From the IMG/VR virus record IMGVR_UViG_3300023179_000589, positions 1 through 21,180 of that record: a DNA stretch of 21,180 nucleotides; one strand, written 5' to 3'. The translations under genes and the position numbers were made by a program. Below the pieces are notes generated by a model. The model was not told the origin of the DNA, did not search any database, and saw nothing but the letters and a program-made list of their open reading frames with translations. This document shows, one piece after another, positions 6,688 through 14,324 of the stretch (positions are counted from its first letter, which is position 1; every line of letters starts with the position of its first letter). Source of the stretch: a virus.

Positions 6688-7995
6688 TTAAAAATCTAAT
6701 TTGACTCGTATAAGAGCTTCTCGTTGAAATGATTTCAATAACGGTTTAGAAAGTTTCGCTACTGCTAACAATTGTTGACTATCATTGTACAATCCTACCG
6801 TAGTAATATATGTTTTAGGATCACCAACAAATGTTGATTGTGCTAATTGACCAACGCTTCCCGTTACATATGATGGATTATTTGAAAAATTATATTCTGC
6901 ATTTTTAATTCTTACAAAATAATGTGTACTAGTAACTTTTTCAGAATTCCTTGCAATAAATCCATATGGGTCAGAAGTTGTAGGATCAGTAAATTTTCCA
7001 GAGCCAGATATTGAATGATACAACACAAAATGATTGTTTCCTTCAGAACTTGAACCAGTATTTGTTGCAAATCCTAATTGTTGATCAAGCATCTTGCCAT
7101 CTAAAATCAATGTACCATAATCTGGATATGCTAATCCATAATACGTTGGTGCCGTTGGTTTATAAACTCCCGAATTAATAGATCCAGAAACAATATTATA
7201 AATTTTGCCCGAATCGCCAATTTTAGGTGATGCTAAAGAAGAATCATCAATAAGTGTTACTATACTAGAAGTTGCATGCAATGTTACAGAACCAGTTGCA
7301 TTTGTAGCTCTATTTGCAACGCGTTGCAATGGAATTTCAAAATTGCCTGCATCTAAACGTTCTTTCATTCTGTTACGTTTAAAGTTTACAACGTAAATAT
7401 AATCTGTACTGCCAGATCCTGCTGTTGTAAACCGCGTATCAGTTGGTGGCAATAAAAGTTGACGATATTGAGAATAAACAGCTTTTGATGGAGAATCATT
7501 AAGTTGTCCTTGTGAATCGGATCCACTACCCAATGCATGACCAAATGCTAATGCAAATTGTACTGCAGCACCATCTGCTGTAGGTGTGTCTTGATAAACA
7601 TCAACATAATATCTACGTTGTGTGGTAGTTTGTGTTGATGCAGTAAAATATGTAGTTAAACTTGCTAAATTATCACTCCACATACCTCCCGTTACAACTT
7701 CCGTTTGATTGGAAATAATATCATTTGCTGAATCAAATTTTGTATACGTTCTACCATTACGGGCTAATATCTGTGATTGTGCTTGTTCTGCTACAATTTG
7801 ATTAGCAAGTTGTTGAGCTAATTGTCTTACTTGTTCATTTATTGTAGAATCAGTAGCATTAACGTTAGTTGATCCGGCATTAGGAGTAGTTTGAGATGCC
7901 GGAACATTTATAGCAGAAATTCTTGGTACTCCGCCAATTCTAGGTTGTTGTTTTAATTGTGCAATGAATTCATTCATTTTCATATTTTTTTCCAT
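6688..7995 (-). CDS. Virion structural protein, paralogous at its C-terminus to the LamG protein
   Basis: This 435-residue protein has a Gln/Ala-rich N-terminal helix (about 45-80, QLAQQLANQIVAEQAQ) and a long Ser/Thr/Gly-rich body. Its C-terminus contains RLDAGNFEIPL, TYITTVGLYNDSQQLLAVAK and ALIRVKLDF. This end matches the corresponding part of the protein at 5049-6629, pointing to an old duplication of a tail or baseplate surface domain. Function beyond virion structure is not recognisable. ATG 7995 directly abuts the upstream stop codon (TAAATG). A second in-frame ATG at 7983 has a GGA seven to eight bases before it and is a possible true start, removing four residues. The transcript probably ends at, or continues through, the hairpin at 6635-6673. 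Confidence 0.62.
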   Translation of the reverse strand: MEKNMKMNEFIAQLKQQPRIGGVPRISAINVPASQTTPNAGSTNVNATDSTINEQVRQLAQQLANQIVAEQAQSQILARNGRTYTKFDSANDIISNQTEVVTGGMWSDNLASLTTYFTASTQTTTQRRYYVDVYQDTPTADGAAVQFALAFGHALGSGSDSQGQLNDSPSKAVYSQYRQLLLPPTDTRFTTAGSGSTDYIYVVNFKRNRMKERLDAGNFEIPLQRVANRATNATGSVTLHATSSIVTLIDDSSLASPKIGDSGKIYNIVSGSINSGVYKPTAPTYYGLAYPDYGTLILDGKMLDQQLGFATNTGSSSEGNNHFVLYHSISGSGKFTDPTTSDPYGFIARNSEKVTSTHYFVRIKNAEYNFSNNPSYVTGSVGQLAQSTFVGDPKTYITTVGLYNDSQQLLAVAKLSKPLLKSFQREALIRVKLDF

Positions 7996-8646
7996 TTATA
8001 TTGTTGCAGTAGTTGCTTTTTTAACTGTTAAATTAATAGTAACACTTCCGCCGGTTTCATTAGCAATTACAGTTACTGTTGCAGTTTTATCAGACAACAA
8101 TTGTGTTTTAGCAATAATGCGGAATTCAAATCCGGCAACTGCAATGCTTTGTGCATCTTCATTGTCCCCAATAAAACGAGGTGTAGTTGGGAGCACTGAA
8201 TTTTGTAATGCTCGAGTAACTTGTATGTCAGCAACCGTAGAATCAGACAATATTGCTGTATATCCTAATGTTGCATTACCACCTCGGAAATTGCTTGTAT
8301 TAGGAGCAATAATTGTAGAATCACCCGGAGCTGCTAATGTAATTGTAGTATTGCCTACAGTTACAACAGGTATATTAGTTGTTTGTTTTGGCAAAGTAAC
8401 TAATTTATATTTTAATGCTTGAGTTTCATCCGGAATTGCTTCAGTAATTGGCATATTTTCAATGATTGTTCCATAATATGCAGTACCAAGTGGATGATCT
8501 GGATTCCATAATGAATAATCAATTTCATCATCTCCTACCGCAAACTGCGTAATATTAAATGCGTTGCCGCCTCGTGCTAAAAGTTCACGGCCTTTTAATG
8601 TTAAAATTGCGTCTATTGTAACGCTTGAATTGTCTAAATATCCCAT
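7996..8646 (-). CDS. Virion structural protein of the LTxxGRxxLA...FAxGDDEI family
   Basis: This 216-residue protein has an N-terminal module MGYLDNSSVTIDAILTLKGR ... NITQFAVGDDEIDYSLWNP. I recognise it as a recurrent N-terminal domain of structural proteins in T4-like environmental phages, with no assigned function that I know of. The rest is beta-rich (Val/Thr/Ile repeats such as VTVIANETGGSVTINLTV) and could be an Ig-like fold. It lies between the giant baseplate protein and two surface proteins, so it may be an adaptor or decoration component. ATG 8646 is preceded by TAAGGT with 8-nt spacing, which in turn directly follows the 14-mer at 8661-8674. It abuts the next gene (TAAATG). Confidence 0.6.
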   Translation of the reverse strand: MGYLDNSSVTIDAILTLKGRELLARGGNAFNITQFAVGDDEIDYSLWNPDHPLGTAYYGTIIENMPITEAIPDETQALKYKLVTLPKQTTNIPVVTVGNTTITLAAPGDSTIIAPNTSNFRGGNATLGYTAILSDSTVADIQVTRALQNSVLPTTPRFIGDNEDAQSIAVAGFEFRIIAKTQLLSDKTATVTVIANETGGSVTINLTVKKATTATI

Positions 8647-8660
8647 ATGTTTTTACCTTA

Positions 8661-8674
8661 TTTAATATAAATAT
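8661..8674 (-). promoter_or_regulatory. Putative late promoter element, ATATTTATATTAAA
   Basis: Copy of the 14-mer 14 nt before ATG 8646 and directly next to the AAGG ribosome-binding site. Identical to the copy at 6650-6663, but without a strong enclosing hairpin; only a 5-bp CCATA/TATGG pairing is possible. Confidence 0.5.
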
Positions 8675-8694
8675 ACATGTTGTAGTTTTTATGG

Positions 8695-11600
8695 TTAAAC
8701 TAATCTAAAACTTCCTCGTGCATTATCTTGATTTTGATATATCAATTGATTTGGATTAGCTGTTTTAAATTCTGCTACAGGGCCGCCATCGACAGTTTGT
8801 GTTGAACTTATGTTGAAATCGGGGGAAGTCATTTTAGCACCAAAATAACGTTGATTTCCAATTCCACGTGGTAAATAATCTTGTACTTCTGCAAAACTAC
8901 CCGTAAATTTACGTTGAACATTTATTCCGTAACTAGAAGACCCATACGTACCCAATCCATAAATACCAATTGTTCCAGAACTAGTAATTGCACTGACACT
9001 TGCTGAAACATAACGCAATTCTGATGATATGCTACTAGTATAAGTTGGTTGAAACACATCACTTAACCAATATGGAGTTGATGCTGTTATATAAGTACTT
9101 CCAGATTTAATTAAATACGTATTTGAATAAGTAACGCCATTATATTTTTTTGCAGTCGATGCAGTTAAATACATTTGCCATTGGTCATCATCTTGAGCCG
9201 TAATTGTTAAAACTTTTGCATCCGTTTCGCCTAAGTATTGTAAATAATCTCCAGATGCTGTAACTTTAGAATTTGAAATCAATGAATTATAACTACTATC
9301 AAATCTAGTTAAATTTGGTAAAATTTTATCTTTGCTTCGTTCTAATACGTTTGGTTGTATTAGTATTCCTGTTAATTTATGTGCACGTGCTGGAAGTAAT
9401 TGATCTAATTGTCGAAAAAATGATAAATCAAACAACGTAAACATGTTGATATATGCATTTATATCGTTTCGATTTGCATATTTTTTCCAATATGTTTGTG
9501 CTGCCTGTATTAATTTTGGATATGACTTTGAATCTGTTTCTCCAGGATCGCCAATATATTGATCTAAATTAACAAATCCTAATTGTGCAATAACATCTTC
9601 ATCAATCATTGATTGTGGAGAAAAATATACACCTAACTTTTTGCTATCTAACGGTGCTTTATCAAATTGACTGCGTTCTGCACGAGTTTTTACATCTAAA
9701 CTACCAACTAATTCATTTTGTTCAATTCGTATTTTATTGTCATCAAATGTTCCGGCACCAAGTGATGGTGCATCATAGTATTGAGTTTCTTCATATGAAT
9801 CATACGGAGTGTTTAGTGACCAACCAGCAAATGATGCCGAAATAGTTGAAGCTTTTGGTTGTATGCCTGATAAACTACTCGTTAATGCGTGATTTATTTT
9901 TTGATTGAGCGGTAATCGAAATATCAATTCGGAATATGCATCTAAATTTGCATTATAAGCTCCTGGAGCTTTAACATGATTATCAAATGCAGAATCTTGT
10001 AAATTAGAAGACCATAATCGCAATTCTTGTAATTGCCCAACAAATCGATTTGCACCCGTACTAGTTCCGCCTAATACGATTGACCCAGTTGCACCAAATG
10101 ATGCGGTTGCAGATGACGAAACTGCAGCAACAATTTTACCATATTTAGATTTTTTTGTAATTAAATTTAAATTAGTACCATTTGTTTTTACCATGGTAGT
10201 TAACCATTCGTCATTGTATAATTCAATTAATCCGGATCCGGTGCCGTTAATTTTCATTACACCTTTATTGCCGCTATTAAATTCTAATGTTACTGCATTT
10301 GAGCCTATATTAAGCAGGTTCATCGTAGTTGGAATAGATGGATTTGCTACAACATCATCTGGTCTAAAACGAAGTTCTACGGTATTAATTGACTGTGAAT
10401 AATTTACTGTAACTGTTCCTGCCGTACTACCACTCAAATCTAATGCATAATCAAAATTGTATTTTTCATATATCGGAGCTCGATCTAGTCTAGGCCCTCC
10501 ATATTCATTGATACTTATAATTGATTGAGGAATTCCATAACAAGCTAATAATGCTTGTATGCTTCGTTTAGTTCCTTTTGATTTAAGTAATAATGGTAAA
10601 TTGTTAACAATGCGACGCCAAACGGCATACGTTGTATTTTGTCCCGACACGGCAGGATCGCCGACACTGACTGAACCAGTTAATGGTATTCCGGCAGAAT
10701 TAGTGCCCAATACATATTCCCATAATTCTTGATTTTGTTTTCCGTTAGTTAAAGTCCAACCAAATTGTTTTGCTACAGAATACAACAATTCATTTGGCAT
10801 ACCTAATTTAGGATTTTCTTCTCGTTTATGAATTAACGATGCATGATGTATGTATGTATATAAAATATCATAATGTTGTCCTAACATGTATACAAATGAT
10901 GTGAAATTGGTATTACTTGTATCTAATGTAAGAAATTCTGGTATTGTATATACCAGTGCATTGATGTTTGATTTATCATATAATGATGCTGTTTGTAATA
11001 AATTGTTATACCAACTTTTAAAAATTGAACTTGTTGTTGAAGTCAATATGTATGGTTTAGTATTTGTTGTTTTTGGTACTGGTTGTATGTAACTACCTGT
11101 TAATTCCGCAACATTAAATGTTTCATTAGGAATATTGTATGTAGTTAACATTGAAGATGATTCGTAATACAAATAATTTTCAAAATTATCAAATCCACTG
11201 ATTAAATTGGTTTTTAATACGGTAAAATCTTGTGCATTAGTAGTAGCAGTGCTACCAGATAATGTTGCAACAAACGCGCTTTGACTTGTATAATATTCAA
11301 TTAAATCTAATTTGTATTTGAAATTTTTTAAACGTTCGGTTGCTGAACTATAAAATACAAAATTATTGAAATCTGAATAATCAATATTTAATTTCATTCC
11401 AGATAAACTTCCAGAAAAATATGTATCAATTAGTTGCTGCGATGTTTGTGTTGTTGAACTTAATAGATCTGTCCAATTTTTTAAACCAGTTTCGGCAGAT
11501 GTATTATAAATTGCATTTGCTTGCCAATTTGGTTTTGCTAATGATTTAAATGTACGTAATGAACCTTTTGATGCAATATCAACGGTATCAATATATGTTG

Positions 11601-12276
11601 GTTTTTGTTCTTCTACAATCCAACATTTAAAATCTACTACAAAATTTTGAGGTAATGGTTCATAAAGTTTAACATATAAATATTCGCCAATTACAACACT
11701 ATTAACAAATAGTACACATTGATTTCTACTAAAATTTAATAGATATGTTTTATAAATTTCAGTTCCAGTTTGATTTACATTTTGTATGTAATTTGTAATT
11801 TGACGTAAAAATTCAGGATCTTCATCATCAATTGCACGTAAACGAATTTCCGTACGATCTGGAGATATTTCATCAATTCGTAAATGTTGTCGTTCATAAC
11901 TACCAATTAAATTTTTAAAAAAATTAATAGCAATTCTAAAATTTCCAGAAGTTAATTTGATTTTTTTTAATTCTGAAAATATATCAATTGCAATTGGATT
12001 AATTATTGGAATTGTTTTGTTAGTTGATTTATCAATATACTGTGGAATTTTTTTTTCAAGCTGAATTTTATGATTTCCAGTAATCCATGCATCATCAACA
12101 TAAACATGTAATTCTAATCTACAATCATCTGCAGAATTAACAATATCGGTATTAAAAAATATAGGCTGTTCCGTTGAGTAAGATACGGTATCCAATTTAA
12201 CTCGATCTATACGAGTTGCAGATATTGATTTGTTTGTAGATTTTATTTCATTGATATTTTTATACTGATTAAGCAT
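8695..12276 (-). CDS. Giant baseplate/tail protein (1193 aa) with tail-protein-I-like segment and LamG-like domain
   Basis: At 1193 residues this is the largest protein here. Residues about 60-240 form a beta-rich N-terminal region. Residues about 480-590 (NELLYSVAKQFGW ... WRRIVNNLPLLLKSKGTKRS ... LLACYGIP) resemble the tail-protein-I type of baseplate segment, in which a KGT motif precedes a helix and a Gly-Ile-Pro turn. Residues about 608-760 look like a LamG-type jelly roll ending in VGQLQELRLWSSNL. The C-terminal 350 residues include a DLSFFRQLDQLLPAR segment and a Ser/Thr-rich end. Position after gp25/gp6-like genes and size suggest a role like the T4 wedge protein gp7 (1032 aa), but I see no sequence proof. 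ATG 12276 overlaps the upstream gene by 8 nt and has a strong AGGAG four nt upstream, a coupled arrangement. Confidence 0.6.
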   Translation of the reverse strand: MLNQYKNINEIKSTNKSISATRIDRVKLDTVSYSTEQPIFFNTDIVNSADDCRLELHVYVDDAWITGNHKIQLEKKIPQYIDKSTNKTIPIINPIAIDIFSELKKIKLTSGNFRIAINFFKNLIGSYERQHLRIDEISPDRTEIRLRAIDDEDPEFLRQITNYIQNVNQTGTEIYKTYLLNFSRNQCVLFVNSVVIGEYLYVKLYEPLPQNFVVDFKCWIVEEQKPTYIDTVDIASKGSLRTFKSLAKPNWQANAIYNTSAETGLKNWTDLLSSTTQTSQQLIDTYFSGSLSGMKLNIDYSDFNNFVFYSSATERLKNFKYKLDLIEYYTSQSAFVATLSGSTATTNAQDFTVLKTNLISGFDNFENYLYYESSSMLTTYNIPNETFNVAELTGSYIQPVPKTTNTKPYILTSTTSSIFKSWYNNLLQTASLYDKSNINALVYTIPEFLTLDTSNTNFTSFVYMLGQHYDILYTYIHHASLIHKREENPKLGMPNELLYSVAKQFGWTLTNGKQNQELWEYVLGTNSAGIPLTGSVSVGDPAVSGQNTTYAVWRRIVNNLPLLLKSKGTKRSIQALLACYGIPQSIISINEYGGPRLDRAPIYEKYNFDYALDLSGSTAGTVTVNYSQSINTVELRFRPDDVVANPSIPTTMNLLNIGSNAVTLEFNSGNKGVMKINGTGSGLIELYNDEWLTTMVKTNGTNLNLITKKSKYGKIVAAVSSSATASFGATGSIVLGGTSTGANRFVGQLQELRLWSSNLQDSAFDNHVKAPGAYNANLDAYSELIFRLPLNQKINHALTSSLSGIQPKASTISASFAGWSLNTPYDSYEETQYYDAPSLGAGTFDDNKIRIEQNELVGSLDVKTRAERSQFDKAPLDSKKLGVYFSPQSMIDEDVIAQLGFVNLDQYIGDPGETDSKSYPKLIQAAQTYWKKYANRNDINAYINMFTLFDLSFFRQLDQLLPARAHKLTGILIQPNVLERSKDKILPNLTRFDSSYNSLISNSKVTASGDYLQYLGETDAKVLTITAQDDDQWQMYLTASTAKKYNGVTYSNTYLIKSGSTYITASTPYWLSDVFQPTYTSSISSELRYVSASVSAITSSGTIGIYGLGTYGSSSYGINVQRKFTGSFAEVQDYLPRGIGNQRYFGAKMTSPDFNISSTQTVDGGPVAEFKTANPNQLIYQNQDNARGSFRLV

Positions 12277-13138
12277 TTATCTCCTGATTCCAAAGATCTA
12301 CATTTTTACTTGCATCAGTTATCACCCAATATGATTGCAATGCATTGATGGTATGATACTCAGTATCATTATCTTGTCCAGCTTTTGCACCAATTTGAAA
12401 TTGATCTCCAATTTCAAACTCCAAATTTGGAATAACAATATCAATTTCTAAATTTTGAACTTCATAAAAATTTATTGATCCAGGTATGGTAGAATATACA
12501 TTTGAAGTATTTTCAAAAGTACGAAACGTTCTATCCAATCCTTGTTCCGATGCTCGTATTAAAGAAAAATATGCAGTTCCATATCCCGAAGGAGCATCAT
12601 AACGATGTTGTAATTTGATTCTAAAACGCAAATCTATACCAGAATTTTTAAGTTCTTTTGAAATAGTATATGAATTTGAAAATCTTTGTGATATACCATC
12701 TTGTACTTCACCAAATTCAATTCCAGAATAGTCTCCTATAGGAATTCGTTGATCGGATGCAGGACGATATCTTGCAAATACGGTATCTTGTAAATTTAAA
12801 TCTAAATCTAAATTTAAATTAGTTAATTCTTCATTTATTTGTACAGGGAATTTGTAATAGTTAAATTGTGTATCTAAAACACGCTGCACAGATTTAGTAG
12901 TTATTTGATTTGTTGTTGGTTCTATAATTAATAACGGATTGTTATTAACACCTTCTTGCAGTGCAATGTTACCATTTTCGTTTCTAGGAACAACATTAAT
13001 GTTATTTGAAACATATGTTAATCCTTGTTTTTGATATTTAATTTGAAATTCAGTTGTAATTGAATCTTTAATTATAGAAATTGATTGTTTAACTGAATTT
13101 GCTACGTTTAATAAACGATTGTTGTCTACATTAACCAT
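12269..13138 (-). CDS. Baseplate-region structural protein, unrecognised
   Basis: This 289-residue protein has no motif I can name. It has an N-terminal helix (about 8-27), a central acidic/Leu segment with alternating Leu-Asp (LNLDLDLNLQD, near 130-140), and a beta-rich second half (LEIDIVIPNLEFEIGDQFQI). Length and position in the operon could suit a wedge component such as T4 gp8 (334 aa), but this rests on context only. It begins 6 nt after the upstream gene's TAG stop with a TAGGT before ATG 13138, and its stop overlaps the start of the 1193-residue gene. It has no signal peptide and no membrane segment, as expected for a virion part assembled in the cytoplasm. Confidence 0.55.
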   Translation of the reverse strand: MVNVDNNRLLNVANSVKQSISIIKDSITTEFQIKYQKQGLTYVSNNINVVPRNENGNIALQEGVNNNPLLIIEPTTNQITTKSVQRVLDTQFNYYKFPVQINEELTNLNLDLDLNLQDTVFARYRPASDQRIPIGDYSGIEFGEVQDGISQRFSNSYTISKELKNSGIDLRFRIKLQHRYDAPSGYGTAYFSLIRASEQGLDRTFRTFENTSNVYSTIPGSINFYEVQNLEIDIVIPNLEFEIGDQFQIGAKAGQDNDTEYHTINALQSYWVITDASKNVDLWNQEINA

Positions 13139-13144
13139 TATTTT

Positions 13145-14323
13145 CTACCTAACTACTTTAAAATAAATTTGGTCGTTGATATACTGTTCCATAAATCCAT
13201 CTACTATTTTAAGATTTAAACGATAATTGCGTTCTGGCATAAATCCGTTCATATCTAAATAAATGAAATTACTAGTATTATCACAACTTACTTTAGTATA
13301 AATATCATCAAACGGAATAATGACTTCATCAGTCGCAGCATCCGAAATTGAATAATATGTAGTAGTTGGTAAATGTTTAACAGTTTGTATAGGAAATAAA
13401 TTTGTTGGAGATTTTCTAGGATATTTATCTCGACCATAAATTCTTATTTTTGCAATCTCTGTATCTTTGTATGTTGGTTTAATGTTTGTATATACAACAT
13501 ATGATTCCGTATCAATGTTTTGTAATGATCCAGTTGCAAAATTACTATCATCCCAATACATAGTTAATCTAGGAACATATATTGTATGAGTTTCTCTACT
13601 AAAAAATCTTATATATCCTGCAACATTAGTATTAGATTCATCTGCATCTGAAAATTTCAATAAGAAACCATTATTAGCAATTGTATGGCCACCGCTGCCG
13701 CTTTTCCAAAGCAAAACAGCTTCAGTAACATCCATATTAATATCAGTTGGCCGATATGAAAATCCTTCTGCTTCTTGAAGTCCTGGTTGATAAAAAAATA
13801 CTTGATTAAAAAATCCAGCATTAAAAACTCCAGAACCTGATTGAAACAACCAACTGCCGCCTTTACCAGATCCAGTAGCATACAAGCTTGAACCATTTAT
13901 TTGCACGTTGCTGCCAGATATCCAGCCGGTACCACCGTATGGAGAAAATGACCAAGATGCATGAGGTTCTGCCCAACTAACTCCATCTTGTGTTGCCGTA
14001 GTCGACGATAAAAATCCAGTACCATTAATCCATGGCTGTGCAACAATCTTTGCATCAATTGAATATTCAGCTGGTAAATTTTTTGCATGTGTCGTATACA
14101 ATTGCAACATAAATTTGCAATCATTTGCACTTAATGAATATTTTGCTAATACTGCGTTAATTTCATTTAAATCAAATTTGATTAATGCTCTAGATTTTAA
14201 ATAATTAGAACCATCTGTATTTAAACGTTTCCCTATTTCTAAAATTTCATCTAAACCTGTGTTATAATATTCAGCTGATTCGTATAATGTTGCATCTTTT
14301 TCTGCATAAAATATTCTGAACAT
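13145..14323 (-). CDS. DNRLRE-like beta-sandwich virion protein of the baseplate region
   Basis: This 392-residue protein opens with DATLYESAEYYNTGLDEILE ... SRALIKFDLNEI, the pattern of DNRLRE-type domains: a D-A-T-(L/I) start, a later N-x-G and G, then R-A-L-I/L-K-F-D. These are beta-sandwich domains common in extracellular and phage adhesion proteins. The middle (about 100-200) is rich in Trp, Gly and Ser (WINGTGF, WAEPHASWSFSPYGG, GGSWLFQSG), consistent with the rest of that fold. The end (about 280-392) is a separate beta-rich module. It is the only gene here ending in TAG. ATG 14323 lies 1 nt after the upstream TAA, with GGATAAT before it. A likely role is a wedge or fibre-attachment protein; this is inferred from its place between the fibre and the baseplate genes. 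Confidence 0.6.
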   Translation of the reverse strand: MFRIFYAEKDATLYESAEYYNTGLDEILEIGKRLNTDGSNYLKSRALIKFDLNEINAVLAKYSLSANDCKFMLQLYTTHAKNLPAEYSIDAKIVAQPWINGTGFLSSTTATQDGVSWAEPHASWSFSPYGGTGWISGSNVQINGSSLYATGSGKGGSWLFQSGSGVFNAGFFNQVFFYQPGLQEAEGFSYRPTDINMDVTEAVLLWKSGSGGHTIANNGFLLKFSDADESNTNVAGYIRFFSRETHTIYVPRLTMYWDDSNFATGSLQNIDTESYVVYTNIKPTYKDTEIAKIRIYGRDKYPRKSPTNLFPIQTVKHLPTTTYYSISDAATDEVIIPFDDIYTKVSCDNTSNFIYLDMNGFMPERNYRLNLKIVDGFMEQYINDQIYFKVVR

Positions 14324-14324
14324 A

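Noticed and set aside
8642-8694. Ribosome-site-hiding hairpin before the gene at 8646, like that at 6635-6673
   Set aside because: Only a 5-bp CCATA/TATGG pairing with a long loop is possible, too weak to claim.
11660-11690. Further TATAAATA-type core inside the 1193-residue gene (and one at 2633-2640 in the peptidase gene)
   Set aside because: They lie in coding sequence away from any start. The first lacks the conserved AAA side; the second matches 12 of 14, which shows that the motif is not perfectly specific, but it has no gene start nearby.
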